From contig LT549889.1 of the NCBI GenBank assembly GCA_900078775.1, forward strand, positions 2,666,001 through 2,730,000: DNA of 64,000 nucleotides, in the 5' to 3' direction. This document shows, piece by piece, positions 1-8,235 of this stretch (positions are counted from its first letter, which is position 1; every line of letters starts with the position of its first letter). Under the pieces are notes generated by a model. That model made no database searches, had not been told where the DNA came from, and saw only the letters and a list, made by a program, of their open reading frames with translations. The position numbers and the translations under genes were made by a program. This DNA comes from Mycolicibacterium aurum (GTDB lineage: Bacteria; Actinomycetota; Actinomycetes; Mycobacteriales; Mycobacteriaceae).

Positions 1-124
1 GGGCGTCACGGCCTGGTCACCGTGATAGCGCGCCGCCTGCCGGACCTCGTGAACCACAGCACGACCCTAGTGCGCCGCCCGGGCACTGTTGAACATCGGC
101 GACAATGAAGGGGTGGCTGACACT

Positions 125-778
125 GTGACCCGGGCACCGGAACTGGTCCTCTTCGATCTCGACGGCACGTTGACCGACTCCGCCGAGGGCATCGTCGCCA
201 GCTTCCGGCACGCGCTGGAGACCGTCGGCGCCCCGGTGCCCGAGGGTGATCTGGCCGGCCGGATCGTCGGCCCGCCGATGCCGCACACGCTGAGTTCGAT
301 GGGCCTCGGTGACCGCGCCGACGAGGCGATCAGCGCCTACCGAGCCGACTACACCACCCGCGGCTGGTCGATGAACCGGGTGTTCGACGGGATCCCCGAG
401 CTGCTCACCGACCTGCGGCGGGCCGGGGTCCGGCTGGCGGTCGCGACCTCGAAGGTGCAGGGCACCGCGCAGCGCATCCTGGCCCACTTCGAACTCGACG
501 GGCACTTCGAGGTCATCGCCGGTGCCAGCGCGGACGGCACCCGCGCCGAGAAGGCCGATGTGGTGGCCCACGCGCTGGCGCAGCTGACGCCGCTGCCCGA
601 GCGGGTGCTGATGGTCGGTGACCGCTCGCACGATGTCGAGGGCGCCGCCGAGCACGGCATCGACACGGTGGTCGTCGACTGGGGATACGGGCGCACCGAC
701 TTCGACGGCCCGGGTGCCTCCGTGCCGCGGCACCGGGTGGCGACGATGGCGGAACTCAGGGAGGTGCTCGGTGTCTGA
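125..778 (+). CDS. ptkA: HAD-superfamily phosphatase-like protein, PtkA orthologue
   Basis: HAD hydrolase fold protein. From the GTG at 125, the nucleophile motif I (DLDGTLTDS) lies at residues 11-19, the motif III lysine is in ATSKVQG, and motif IV is MVGDRSHDVEGA near the C-terminus. In M. tuberculosis the same gene (Rv2232) sits directly before ptpA and encodes protein tyrosine kinase PtkA, which phosphorylates PtpA; function here is inferred from homology and position. The M. tuberculosis protein has a longer N-terminus that is missing here. I chose GTG 125 because GAAGGGG (107-113) lies 11 nt upstream; an in-frame TTG at 89 and GTG at 113 are alternatives. The stop overlaps the ptpA start by 8 nt, so the two are probably translationally coupled. 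Confidence 0.85.
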   Translation: MTRAPELVLFDLDGTLTDSAEGIVASFRHALETVGAPVPEGDLAGRIVGPPMPHTLSSMGLGDRADEAISAYRADYTTRGWSMNRVFDGIPELLTDLRRAGVRLAVATSKVQGTAQRILAHFELDGHFEVIAGASADGTRAEKADVVAHALAQLTPLPERVLMVGDRSHDVEGAAEHGIDTVVVDWGYGRTDFDGPGASVPRHRVATMAELREVLGV

Positions 779-1316
779 CCGGCGGGCTGGGGGCACCTCC
801 CGCGTGCGGGGGACAGCGGAGCGACCCGGGGATGAGCACAGCCTGCACGTCAGCTTCGTCTGCTCGGGCAACATCTGCCGGTCCCCGATGGCGGAGAAGA
901 TGCTGGCGCATCAGATCCAGCAACGTGGCCTGTCCGAGCGGGTGCGGGTGACCAGCGCCGGCACCGGCGGCTGGCACGCCGGCGACGGGGCGGACCACCG
1001 CACCAACGCGGTGCTGCACGCACACGGCTACCCGAGCACCCACCGCGCCGCGCAACTCGACGACGACCATCTGGCGGCCGACATGCTCGTCGCGATGGGA
1101 CGCAATCACCAGCGCTTCCTGGCCGGCATGGGTGTGCCGCCGGAGCGGCTGCGGATGATGCGGTCCTTCGACCCGCGGTCGGCGGCCTTCACCCTCGACG
1201 TCGAGGACCCGTACTACGGCGGGCCGGAGGATTTCGAGGCGGTGTTCACCGTCATCGAGGCGTCCCTGCCCGGCCTGCACTCCTGGATCGACGAACGGCT
1301 GGGGTTGACCCGATGA
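771..1316 (+). CDS. ptpA: Low-molecular-weight protein tyrosine phosphatase with inserted N-terminal segment
   Basis: Low-molecular-weight tyrosine phosphatase. The P-loop C-x5-R is at residues 31-38 (CSGNICRS) and the general-acid motif DVEDPYYG is near the C-terminus. In M. tuberculosis PtpA the same P-loop begins at Cys11, so this copy is about 20 residues longer. The extra residues fall between the starting V-S-D and L-H-V and are encoded by roughly 780-839, which contains a GC-rich hairpin. GTG 771 has an excellent ribosome site (AGGGAGG, 758-764) and overlaps the end of ptkA. An in-frame GTG at 804 is possible but has no comparable ribosome site, and the ATG at 832 is out of frame. The stop overlaps the SURF1 start (ATGA). 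PtpA is a secreted phosphatase in pathogenic mycobacteria; its role in this organism is not shown by sequence. Confidence 0.9.
   Translation: MSDRRAGGTSRVRGTAERPGDEHSLHVSFVCSGNICRSPMAEKMLAHQIQQRGLSERVRVTSAGTGGWHAGDGADHRTNAVLHAHGYPSTHRAAQLDDDHLAADMLVAMGRNHQRFLAGMGVPPERLRMMRSFDPRSAAFTLDVEDPYYGGPEDFEAVFTVIEASLPGLHSWIDERLGLTR
794..832. repeat. Putative small palindromic insertion inside the ptpA 5' end
   Basis: Within the extra segment of ptpA a hairpin can form: CTCCCGC (797-803, with one G-T wobble) pairs with GCGGGGG (806-812) over a very short loop, followed by a purine-rich tract and CCCGGG (825-830). The segment keeps the reading frame open. It has the look of the short GC-rich palindromes that occur repeatedly in actinobacterial genomes, but no second copy was found in this window, so calling it a repeat is inference. 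Confidence 0.4.
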
Positions 1317-2152
1317 AGCGGTGGGCTTTCCTGTTGCGGCCCCAGTGGCTGGCGTTGTACGTGGTGGTGGCGGCCTTCGCCTGGCTGTGCTTCACGGTGC
1401 TGGCACCGTGGCAGCTGGGCAAGAACACCACCACCTCGCGGGAGAACGCGCAGATCGCCAGCTCGTTGAACACCGACCCGGTACCACTGAAGACGTATCT
1501 GCCGCAGCAGGATTCGTCGGCGCACGACCATCAGTGGCAGCGGGTGACGGCCACCGGCCACTATCTGCCCGACAAGCAGGTGCTGGCCCGGCTGCGCTCG
1601 GTCGACGGCGCACCGGCCTACGAGGTGCTGGTGCCGTTCGACGTCGACGACGGCCCGACCGTGCTGGTCAACCGCGGCTATCTCAAAATCGAGCAGGGCA
1701 CCGCGGTGCCGACGATCGACCCGGCGCCGTCCGAGCCGGTGACCATCACCGCCCGGCTGCGGGACTCGGAGGGGCTGTTCCCCGGCAAGGACCCGTTCGT
1801 CGCCGAGGGCGTCCAGCAGGTGTACACCATCAACCCGCCGCAGATCTCCGAGCTCACCGGCGTCCCGCTGCTGACCGGCTCCTACCTGCAACTGGTCGAG
1901 GATCAGCCCGGCGGCCTGGGCACGATCCCGCTGCCGGTGCTGGACGCCGGCCCGTTCCTGTCCTACGGCATCCAGTGGATCGCGTTCGGGATCATCGCCC
2001 CGATCGGGGTGGCCTACTTCGTGGTCGCCGAGGTGAAGGTGCGGCGCCGGGAGAAGGCGCTGCAGGCGGCGCAGGAGGCCGATACCGCCGCGCCCGCGAA
2101 TCCCGTCAGCGCCGAGAAGAAGCTGGCCGACCGGTACGGCAAGCGGCGCTGA
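1313..2152 (+). CDS. SURF1-family membrane protein
   Basis: 279-residue SURF1-like protein, orthologue of Rv2235 by position. Two membrane segments frame a large extracytoplasmic domain: one at about residues 13-32 and one at about 205-230 (YGIQWIAFGIIAPIGVAYFVV). The family motif region WQ.RV.ATG.Y appears near residue 75-90 and the conserved NRGY near 120. SURF1 proteins help assemble cytochrome aa3 oxidase, probably in haem a insertion; mycobacterial evidence is by homology. It is the third gene of ptkA-ptpA-SURF1, overlapping ptpA by 4 nt. Its 3' end overlaps convergent cobD by 47 nt. Confidence 0.88.
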   Translation: MKRWAFLLRPQWLALYVVVAAFAWLCFTVLAPWQLGKNTTTSRENAQIASSLNTDPVPLKTYLPQQDSSAHDHQWQRVTATGHYLPDKQVLARLRSVDGAPAYEVLVPFDVDDGPTVLVNRGYLKIEQGTAVPTIDPAPSEPVTITARLRDSEGLFPGKDPFVAEGVQQVYTINPPQISELTGVPLLTGSYLQLVEDQPGGLGTIPLPVLDAGPFLSYGIQWIAFGIIAPIGVAYFVVAEVKVRRREKALQAAQEADTAAPANPVSAEKKLADRYGKRR

Positions 2153-3068
2153 CCGCCACCGCCAGCACCACCGCACCCATCTGCACCGCTCGCGACAGCC
2201 GCACCCCGCGGCGCAGGTCCGCCGCGGTCGGGGCGGGCCCGTCGCCCAGCGTCGGCCGGATCTCGAGGCGATGCGCGTACTGGGTCGGGCCGCCGAGGCG
2301 CACTCCGAGCGCACCGGCGAACGCGGCCTCGGCCACCCCCGCGTTCGGGCTGGGATGCTTTGCGGCATCGCGGCGCCACGCCCGCCAAGCCGAGCCCGGT
2401 GCACCGCTGACCGCCATCACGGTCAGCCCGGTGGCGCGGGCCCCCAGGTAGTTCGCGGCGTCGTCGAAACGTGCTGCGGCCCAGCCGAACCGCAGGTACT
2501 TCGGCGACTTGTGCCCGATCATCGCATCGAGGGTGTTGGCGCCCCGGTACACCAGCAGGCCGGGCACACCGGCCACCGCGCCCCACAGGATCGGGGCGAC
2601 CTGCGCGTCCGAGGTGTTCTCTGCGACCGATTCCAGCGCTGCCCGGGCCAGCCCCTCGGCATCCAGGGCGGCCGGGTCCCGCCCGCACAGCGACGGCAGC
2701 AGCGCCCGCGCCCCGTCGACGTCCTCGCGTTCCAGCCTGCCCGCCAGCTCGGCACCGGTGCGGGCCAACGATGTTCCGCCGAGCACCACGTAGGTGGCCA
2801 GCGCGGTGGACGCCGCGGTCCAGACCGGCCCACGACGCCGCGCGGCGCGCTCCACCGCCACCCCGAGGGCACCCAGCCCGCCCAGCAGCGCCGCGGTGTG
2901 CACCGCCCCCGCCGCCCGGTTATCGGCGTAGGTGCGACGTTCCAGTGCGGCGGCGGCGGTACCGAACGCGGCCACCGGGTGACCGCGTTGCGGGTCGGCC
3001 AGGCACACGTCGGCCAGGTATCCGGCCGCCAGGCCGACTGCTCGGGCTGAGGTTCTGCGCGCAAACAC
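2106..3068 (-). CDS. cobD: Adenosylcobinamide-phosphate synthase (CobD/CbiB)
   Basis: 320-residue integral membrane protein of the CobD/CbiB family, orthologue of Rv2236c by sequence and position. It joins the aminopropanol linker to adenosylcobyric acid late in cobalamin synthesis. Family features include the N-terminal membrane segment with D-P-x-R-x-H-P-V (about residues 25-32), the central ESVAENTSDAQVAPILW stretch, and YRGANTLDAMIGHK (about 175-188), which are the best conserved segments of CbiB. It converges on SURF1 with a 47-nt overlap and is monocistronic. No B12 riboswitch lies at its own 5' end; the window's riboswitch is at 12.3 kb. Confidence 0.93.
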   Translation of the reverse strand: MFARRTSARAVGLAAGYLADVCLADPQRGHPVAAFGTAAAALERRTYADNRAAGAVHTAALLGGLGALGVAVERAARRRGPVWTAASTALATYVVLGGTSLARTGAELAGRLEREDVDGARALLPSLCGRDPAALDAEGLARAALESVAENTSDAQVAPILWGAVAGVPGLLVYRGANTLDAMIGHKSPKYLRFGWAAARFDDAANYLGARATGLTVMAVSGAPGSAWRAWRRDAAKHPSPNAGVAEAAFAGALGVRLGGPTQYAHRLEIRPTLGDGPAPTAADLRRGVRLSRAVQMGAVVLAVAVSAACRTGRPASSRR

Positions 3069-3202
3069 GTCGGCAGCGTCTCACAAGGTGGTGTACTCGA
3101 TTACATCAGGCTGGGCCCGCCGAGTCAGTGCCACCGAGACGCCGGCGCGGGCGCGGGCGCAAGCCTGCGGTGTGGAACGGAACGATCGGGCAGGAGGGTT
3201 CC

Positions 3203-3598
3203 ATGGCTATGACCGGGCTCAACCACGTCGCCGTGACGGTCAGCGATATCGGGGTGAGCGAGCCCTGGTACCGCGCACTGATCGGCGCCGACCCGGTGCT
3301 CGACGAACACACCGACGGCGGGTTCCGCCATGTGGTGTGGGCATTCGGGGACGGCACCCTGTTCGGCATCCATCAGCACGATCGCGACATCGCCCCGGGT
3401 GAGTTCACCGAGTTCCGGGCCGGGCTGGACCACATCGGCTTCGGCGTCGCGTCCCGCACAGAGCTGCAGCACTGGGTCCACAAGCTCGAGGCGCTGGGCA
3501 TTACGCACGGCGGCATCGTGGATGCGCAGTACGGGTCCGGCCTGAGTTTCCGGGACCCGGACGGCATCGCGTTGGAGTTCTTCGCGCCGCCCGAGTAG
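3203..3598 (+). CDS. VOC (glyoxalase/dioxygenase-fold) family protein
   Basis: 131-residue vicinal-oxygen-chelate protein. Features are the opening GLNHVAVTVSD strand, the central GLDHIGFGV with a metal-type histidine, and the C-terminal FRDPDGIALEFF ending with the metal-ligand glutamate, as in glyoxalase I/extradiol dioxygenase folds. The H-H-E ligand pattern is compatible with a metal enzyme; the substrate is unknown. ATG 3203 is preceded by AGGAGGG (3192-3198); an ATG two codons later (3209) is also possible. It is a single gene between cobD (divergent) and the accessory minus-strand operon (convergent). It is also the last gene that could belong to the conserved mycobacterial order on this side. 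Confidence 0.85.
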   Translation: MAMTGLNHVAVTVSDIGVSEPWYRALIGADPVLDEHTDGGFRHVVWAFGDGTLFGIHQHDRDIAPGEFTEFRAGLDHIGFGVASRTELQHWVHKLEALGITHGGIVDAQYGSGLSFRDPDGIALEFFAPPE

Positions 3599-3608
3599 CC
3601 CTGGTGGG

Positions 3609-4019
3609 TCAGCCTTGCAGAGGAACCACCACCGTGCCGGTCGCGGATGCGATCGGCAGCGGTTCGACCAGCACCTCTCCGCGTGAAACGGAATCTTGGG
3701 TACCGGTGCGGACCAACACCTTGGCCTCGAAAGAGACGGTGCGGCTGCGGGTTCCGACGCGGGTCAGGGTGGCGGTGATCTCCAGGACATCGCCGGCTCG
3801 AAGCGGTGCGTGGAAATCGACCCGCGAATACGAGGCGAGCAGCCCCTCGTCTCCGTCGGTGTGCAAGGTCAGATCGGTGGCGATGTCACTGAACAATCCC
3901 ATGACGTAGCCGCCGTCGACCAGACCCCCGCCGTAGTGGGCACGGCTGTGGTCCACGTAGCGCCGGTGGGTGACTGCCGTACCCGCGGTCGGCTGCGCCT
4001 GGCGGTGGGTTTGTGTCAT
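3609..4019 (-). CDS. Hotdog-fold protein resembling beta-aminoacyl-CoA ammonia-lyase (Kal/BcaA type)
   Basis: 136-residue hotdog protein. The core AHYGGGLVDGGYVMGLFSD, IATDL, DGDEGLL, VDFHAPLRAGD and TRVGTRSRTVSFEA matches, from memory, the architecture of 3-aminobutyryl-CoA ammonia-lyase (Kal, lysine fermentation) and beta-alanyl-CoA ammonia-lyase. These enzymes eliminate ammonia from a beta-aminoacyl-CoA to give an enoyl-CoA. The usual thioesterase-like annotation would miss this. It is the last gene of a minus-strand operon with an APC permease, alcohol dehydrogenase, aminoaldehyde-type dehydrogenase and acyl-CoA ligase, whose products could supply exactly such a CoA ester. Known family members are mainly from anaerobes, so an aerobic mycobacterial copy would be unusual. 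An acyl-CoA thioesterase or MaoC-type hydratase is the alternative. Confidence 0.7.
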   Translation of the reverse strand: MTQTHRQAQPTAGTAVTHRRYVDHSRAHYGGGLVDGGYVMGLFSDIATDLTLHTDGDEGLLASYSRVDFHAPLRAGDVLEITATLTRVGTRSRTVSFEAKVLVRTGTQDSVSRGEVLVEPLPIASATGTVVVPLQG

Positions 4020-4091
4020 GTCATGCTCCTGGTGGTGTTCGTCGTCGCGCAGATGATCGGTGGTCGATTGCCCAATGGCCGCATGCTCGGC

Positions 4092-5549
4092 TCAGTTCTC
4101 CAGGTTGGCGTCGAGTCGTTCGAATGCCTCTGGACGGGCGGCGCGCAGTCCGAGGGACCACGCCATGCCGGTGACGAACGCCACGATCAGGATGCTCCCC
4201 AACAGCCAGGCCATCCATTGACTGCCCACAAGTGTGGCGAAGTTGCCCACGATCAAGGCGATCGCGATGAGCAGACCGAGCAACGCCGCGGCTGGGGCGA
4301 CGAACTTCTTCCACACCGACTGGGGCCGGGCATGTTTGGCGAAGAAGACGATCACCGCCAGCGAGGTCAGCGCCATCAGCGAAACCACACCGAGCGTCGC
4401 CGCACCGGACAGCCACGCGTAGATCTGCACCACCGGGTCGAGGCCGGGCACCGCCATGACGGTCAACAGCAGTGTCACCACCATCACGACGAGCGCGGAC
4501 GCGACGTACGGTGACCGATGCCGCTCGTGGACGTCGCCGAGACGTGTCGGCAGGGCACCGAGCCGCCCGAGGGTGTACACGTAGCGCCCGGCGACGTTGT
4601 GGAACGTCAGCGTGCAGGCGTAGAAGCTGGTGACCAGCAAGACCTGCATCAGGTCGTGCGCGAAGCGTCCGGCGAAGCGGTCACCGAGATCGAGCACGAG
4701 GTTGACCGGGTCGTCGGTGGCGGCGGCAACCGCATTGTCGACGCCCGCGCCGACGATCACCGCCCAGGCAGAGATCGTGTAGAAGACGGTGATCACGCCG
4801 ACAGCGGTGAAGGTGGCCCGCGGAATCGTCCGATCCGGGTCCTTGGCCTCGGACCGGAATGCGGCGGTGGCTTCGAAGCCGACGTAGCCGAAGATCGCGA
4901 ACATGACGCCCGTGCCGACGGCCCCGTCGAGTAGGTGACCGGGAGCGAACGGTGCAGCGCTGAGACCGGCCTCACCCCCGGCGACCACGATGCACAGATC
5001 CACCACCGCAACGATGGCGATCTCCGCGATCAACACCACGCCAAGAACTTTCGCGCTCAGTTCGACATTTCGATGCCCCAGGAACGCGATCGAGGCAAGC
5101 GCGATCAACGACCACAACCACCATGGTGTCTGGGTGTCGGTGTAACTTGCGATCGCATTGCTCACCGCGGCGCCGAGGTAGGCGACCACGGCGACGAGAA
5201 CGAACAGATACGTCACCATGGCCAGCGACGCAGCGCCCAGGCCCGGGATACGACCCAGGCCCTTCTGGATGTAGGCGTAGAACGCGCCTGCGTTCTTCAC
5301 CTCACCGCTCATGGTCGCGAAGCCCACGGCGAACAGCAGCAGGATTGCCCCGGCCACAAGGTAATCCAGCGGCGCGCCGATACCGTTGCCCATGGACATC
5401 ATCAGCGGCACGATGCCGACGACGACGGTCAGGGGCGCGGCGCCCGCGATGACCATGAACACGATCTGGCGGACACCGAGCGTGCGAGCCAAGGTGTGCC
5501 GGCCGGCCGGCGCGGTGGATGAATCTACTTGCGGAGTGGTACTGGTCAT
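4092..5549 (-). CDS. APC-family amino acid/amine permease
   Basis: 485-residue polytopic membrane protein with about 12 hydrophobic segments. It has the APC-superfamily signature near the N-terminus (GAAPLTVVVGIVPL; AGAFYAYI) and the helix-6 region GYVGFEATAAFRSEAKDPDRTIPRAT. It should import an amino acid or amine by cation symport or exchange. It lies between the alcohol dehydrogenase and the ammonia-lyase-like gene of the same operon, so it probably carries the amino compound they degrade. A paralogue with the same signature segments lies at 41563-43017. Substrate cannot be read from sequence. Confidence 0.9.
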   Translation of the reverse strand: MTSTTPQVDSSTAPAGRHTLARTLGVRQIVFMVIAGAAPLTVVVGIVPLMMSMGNGIGAPLDYLVAGAILLLFAVGFATMSGEVKNAGAFYAYIQKGLGRIPGLGAASLAMVTYLFVLVAVVAYLGAAVSNAIASYTDTQTPWWLWSLIALASIAFLGHRNVELSAKVLGVVLIAEIAIVAVVDLCIVVAGGEAGLSAAPFAPGHLLDGAVGTGVMFAIFGYVGFEATAAFRSEAKDPDRTIPRATFTAVGVITVFYTISAWAVIVGAGVDNAVAAATDDPVNLVLDLGDRFAGRFAHDLMQVLLVTSFYACTLTFHNVAGRYVYTLGRLGALPTRLGDVHERHRSPYVASALVVMVVTLLLTVMAVPGLDPVVQIYAWLSGAATLGVVSLMALTSLAVIVFFAKHARPQSVWKKFVAPAAALLGLLIAIALIVGNFATLVGSQWMAWLLGSILIVAFVTGMAWSLGLRAARPEAFERLDANLEN

Positions 5550-5604
5550 GGCGTGACGCCTCGCTTGGAAGTGTTGTTGGTCAACGGGGATGGGGCAGGG
5601 CTGG

Positions 5605-6720
5605 CTAGTACTGGATCACCGACCGAATGCCCTCCCCCCGCTTCATCGCGGCGAACGCATCGTTGACCTGGTCGAGGCTGATGCGGTCGGTGACCAGCGA
5701 GTCCAGGTCGACGGCACCGGCGAGGTAGAGATCGATGATCTTCGGGAAGTCGATGGGCGGCCTACTCGATCCGTAGTTCGAGCCGATGACCTTTTTCTCC
5801 TGATCGGACATGACGAACGGATCCAGACTGATCTTGACGCCCTCGGCCACCTGGCCGGCGACCACCACGGTGCCGCCGCGGGCGATCGCCTCGTAGCACA
5901 GCTCGATCGTCGGAGCCAGCCCGATCGCCTCGAACGCATAGTCCACGCCCGTGCCGCCGGTGAGGTCGCGGACGACCTCAAGAACGTCCGTGTCGGTGGA
6001 GTCGACGGTGGCGGTGGCGCCGAAGTTCCTGGCTGCCTCCAACTTCGCCGGGGCCCGATCCACCGCGATGATCTGACTGGCGCCGGCCAGCCGAGCACCC
6101 TGCACGATGTTCAAACCCACACCACCGCAGCCGATTACCAGCGCGGTGCTGCCGGGTTCGAGCTTCGCGGTGTTGGTGACGGCACCGATGCCGGTGGTGA
6201 CGGCGCAGCCGACGAGGGCGGCCTGCGCGAAGGGAGCATCGTTGCTGATCCGGATCGCGCCGGACTCCGGTGCCATGACGTACTGACCGAAGGTGCCGAG
6301 CGCGACGAAGCTGAACATCTCCTCGCCGGTGCTTCGCGTCAGACGGGTGGTGCCGTCGAACGACAAGTGCTGCCCGGACATCTGGTTCACCAGATCGCAG
6401 AGCACCGGCCGCCCCGAGATGCAGAACTTGCAGCGACGACACGACGGCGTCCACGACAGGACGACATGGTCGCCGACGGTGAGATCGCGCACCCCGTCGC
6501 CGACCGCCTCGACGACGCCGGCGCCCTCGTGTCCGAGCACCATGGGCATGGGGGCGGCCCACTCACCGAGCGCAACGTGGTAATCGCTGTGGCAGACGCC
6601 GCTGGCCTCGAGCCGCACGAGGACCTCACCGGGCGGCGGGACGCTGGGGAGCGTGACCGTTTCCACGGTCAGGGGTTCTCCGGCCTTTCCGAGTACGGCC
6701 GCGGGGAATTCGATGGTCAT
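5605..6720 (-). CDS. Zinc-dependent alcohol dehydrogenase (class III-like MDR family)
   Basis: 371-residue medium-chain dehydrogenase. The catalytic zinc ligand is Cys43 (GVCHSDYH), followed by GHE at 64-66. The structural-zinc lobe has Cys94, 97, 100 and 108, and the Rossmann motif is GCGGVG. The sequence resembles mycobacterial AdhB/AdhD-type enzymes related to class III and NDMA-linked dehydrogenases. The start is set at the ATG giving MTIEFP; an upstream ATG at 6750 would add ten residues with no better ribosome site. In this operon the likely role is oxidation of an amino alcohol to an aminoaldehyde, the substrate of the dehydrogenase encoded just upstream; that is inference from context. 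Confidence 0.9.
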   Translation of the reverse strand: MTIEFPAAVLGKAGEPLTVETVTLPSVPPPGEVLVRLEASGVCHSDYHVALGEWAAPMPMVLGHEGAGVVEAVGDGVRDLTVGDHVVLSWTPSCRRCKFCISGRPVLCDLVNQMSGQHLSFDGTTRLTRSTGEEMFSFVALGTFGQYVMAPESGAIRISNDAPFAQAALVGCAVTTGIGAVTNTAKLEPGSTALVIGCGGVGLNIVQGARLAGASQIIAVDRAPAKLEAARNFGATATVDSTDTDVLEVVRDLTGGTGVDYAFEAIGLAPTIELCYEAIARGGTVVVAGQVAEGVKISLDPFVMSDQEKKVIGSNYGSSRPPIDFPKIIDLYLAGAVDLDSLVTDRISLDQVNDAFAAMKRGEGIRSVIQY

Positions 6721-6753
6721 GTCATTACTTTCGCGTAGGTCGTCGTACAAGAT

Positions 6754-8235
6754 TCAGGCGTTGAAGGTGAAGATGGCGCGATGCCACGGCTTGTGAGCGA
6801 CGCCGGTGTTGTCGAACATGACGTGGCGGACCACCGTGTACTCGTCGAACGCGTAAGCGCTCATGTCCTTGCCGAAACCGGAAGACTTGACGCCCCCGTG
6901 CGGCATCTCCGTGGCCATCGGAATGTGGTCGTTGACCCAGACGCAGCCCGCTTGAATTTCGCGGGTGGCGCGGTTGGCACGGAACACATTCGTGGTCCAG
7001 ACCGACGCCGCCAGGCCGTAGCGGGTGTCGTTGGCCAGGGCGATGGCTTCGTCGTCGTCATCGAAGGGCAGACAGACCAGAACCGGCCCGAAAACCTCGT
7101 CCTGCACGATCGACGAGTCCTGGCGGGCGCCGGTGATCAGGGTGGGCCGGTAGTAACTGCCCTTTGCGAGTTCACCCCCGGGCGCCTCCCCACCGGTCAC
7201 CACGGTCGCGCCGTCGGCGCGCGCCCGGTCGACGGCCGCCGAGACGGTTTCCTGCTGACGCCGGGAGACCAGCGGACCGAGGTCCGTCGCCGGGTCGTCG
7301 GTGGGCCCCAACCGCACTCCCTCCATCAATTCAGCTACCCGCGTGACGAATTCGTCGTAGCGGGAGCGATGCACATACGCCCGGGTAGCGGCGGTGCAAT
7401 CCTGTCCGACGTTGCTGAGCGCACCGGCTACCGCACCGTGGCAGGCCGCCTCCAGATCGGCGTCGTCATGGACGACGAACGGGGCTTTGCCGCCGAGTTC
7501 GAGGTGCACGCGCGCATTGCGCTGCGATGCCGCTTGCATGACGTTGCGGCCGACGCCGGTCGATCCGGTGAAGCAGACCATGTCCACGTCGGGATGGCTG
7601 GACAGCGCGTCACCCGCTTCGCCGCCCGTCCCCACGACGACGTTGAAGACGCCCGGCGGGAGGCCGGCGTCGGCGAAGGCCTGCGCCAGCATCAGCGTGG
7701 TACCCGGTGTCATCTCAGAAGGCTTGATTACCAGAGAGTTACCGGCCGCAATGATCGGGAATGCCTTCCAGGCGGCCATCAGCATGGGAAAGTTCCACGG
7801 TGTGATCGCTCCCACCACGCCCACCGGGTCACGCCGGACGTAGGAGGTGTGATCGCCGCTGTACTCTGCGGCGGCCTTGCCCTCGAGGTGTCGGGCAGCT
7901 CCGGCGAAGAACATCCCGGTGTCGACCACACCTGGCAGGTCGCCCTCGCTGGCCAGTCGGATCGGCTTACCGGACTCTCGCGACTCGACGGCGGCGAACT
8001 CCTCGAGATGCTCCTGAATGTGGGCGGCGACCCGGTAGACGAGTTCGGCGCGAGCCGAAGGCGGAGTTTCGGCCCAACCGCGCTGGGCTGCCCGCGCGGC
8101 GCGTACCGCCGCGTCGACGTCGTCCGCGTTGGCCAGGTCGAGGGTTTCGATCACCTCGCCGGTGGCCGGATTGACGTTGTCCAGGGTGGTGCGTGAGTTG
8201 CCCGCGCAGCGTCGACCGTTGATGAACTGGTGCAT
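6754..8235 (-). CDS. Aldehyde dehydrogenase, aminoaldehyde (4-aminobutyraldehyde-type) subfamily
   Basis: 493-residue NAD(P)-dependent aldehyde dehydrogenase. The catalytic Cys280 lies in GQDCTAATR and the general base Glu246 in LELGGK, with the oxyanion/cofactor segment PWNFP at 146-150. The GQDCTA Cys motif and the C-terminal MPHGGVKSSGFGKDMS and YTVVRHVM are hallmarks of gamma-aminobutyraldehyde dehydrogenases such as E. coli PatD, which also oxidise 3-aminopropanal. The start ATG overlaps the ligase stop (TGATG), so the two are translationally coupled. Chosen over a longer open frame that runs antisense-free into the ligase gene but has no start signal. Product of this step would be a short omega- or beta-amino acid. 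Confidence 0.9.
   Translation of the reverse strand: MHQFINGRRCAGNSRTTLDNVNPATGEVIETLDLANADDVDAAVRAARAAQRGWAETPPSARAELVYRVAAHIQEHLEEFAAVESRESGKPIRLASEGDLPGVVDTGMFFAGAARHLEGKAAAEYSGDHTSYVRRDPVGVVGAITPWNFPMLMAAWKAFPIIAAGNSLVIKPSEMTPGTTLMLAQAFADAGLPPGVFNVVVGTGGEAGDALSSHPDVDMVCFTGSTGVGRNVMQAASQRNARVHLELGGKAPFVVHDDADLEAACHGAVAGALSNVGQDCTAATRAYVHRSRYDEFVTRVAELMEGVRLGPTDDPATDLGPLVSRRQQETVSAAVDRARADGATVVTGGEAPGGELAKGSYYRPTLITGARQDSSIVQDEVFGPVLVCLPFDDDDEAIALANDTRYGLAASVWTTNVFRANRATREIQAGCVWVNDHIPMATEMPHGGVKSSGFGKDMSAYAFDEYTVVRHVMFDNTGVAHKPWHRAIFTFNA

Noticed and set aside
1..124. Gene at the left window edge
   Set aside because: The open frames there are short or antisense to ptkA; nothing recognisable before ptkA.
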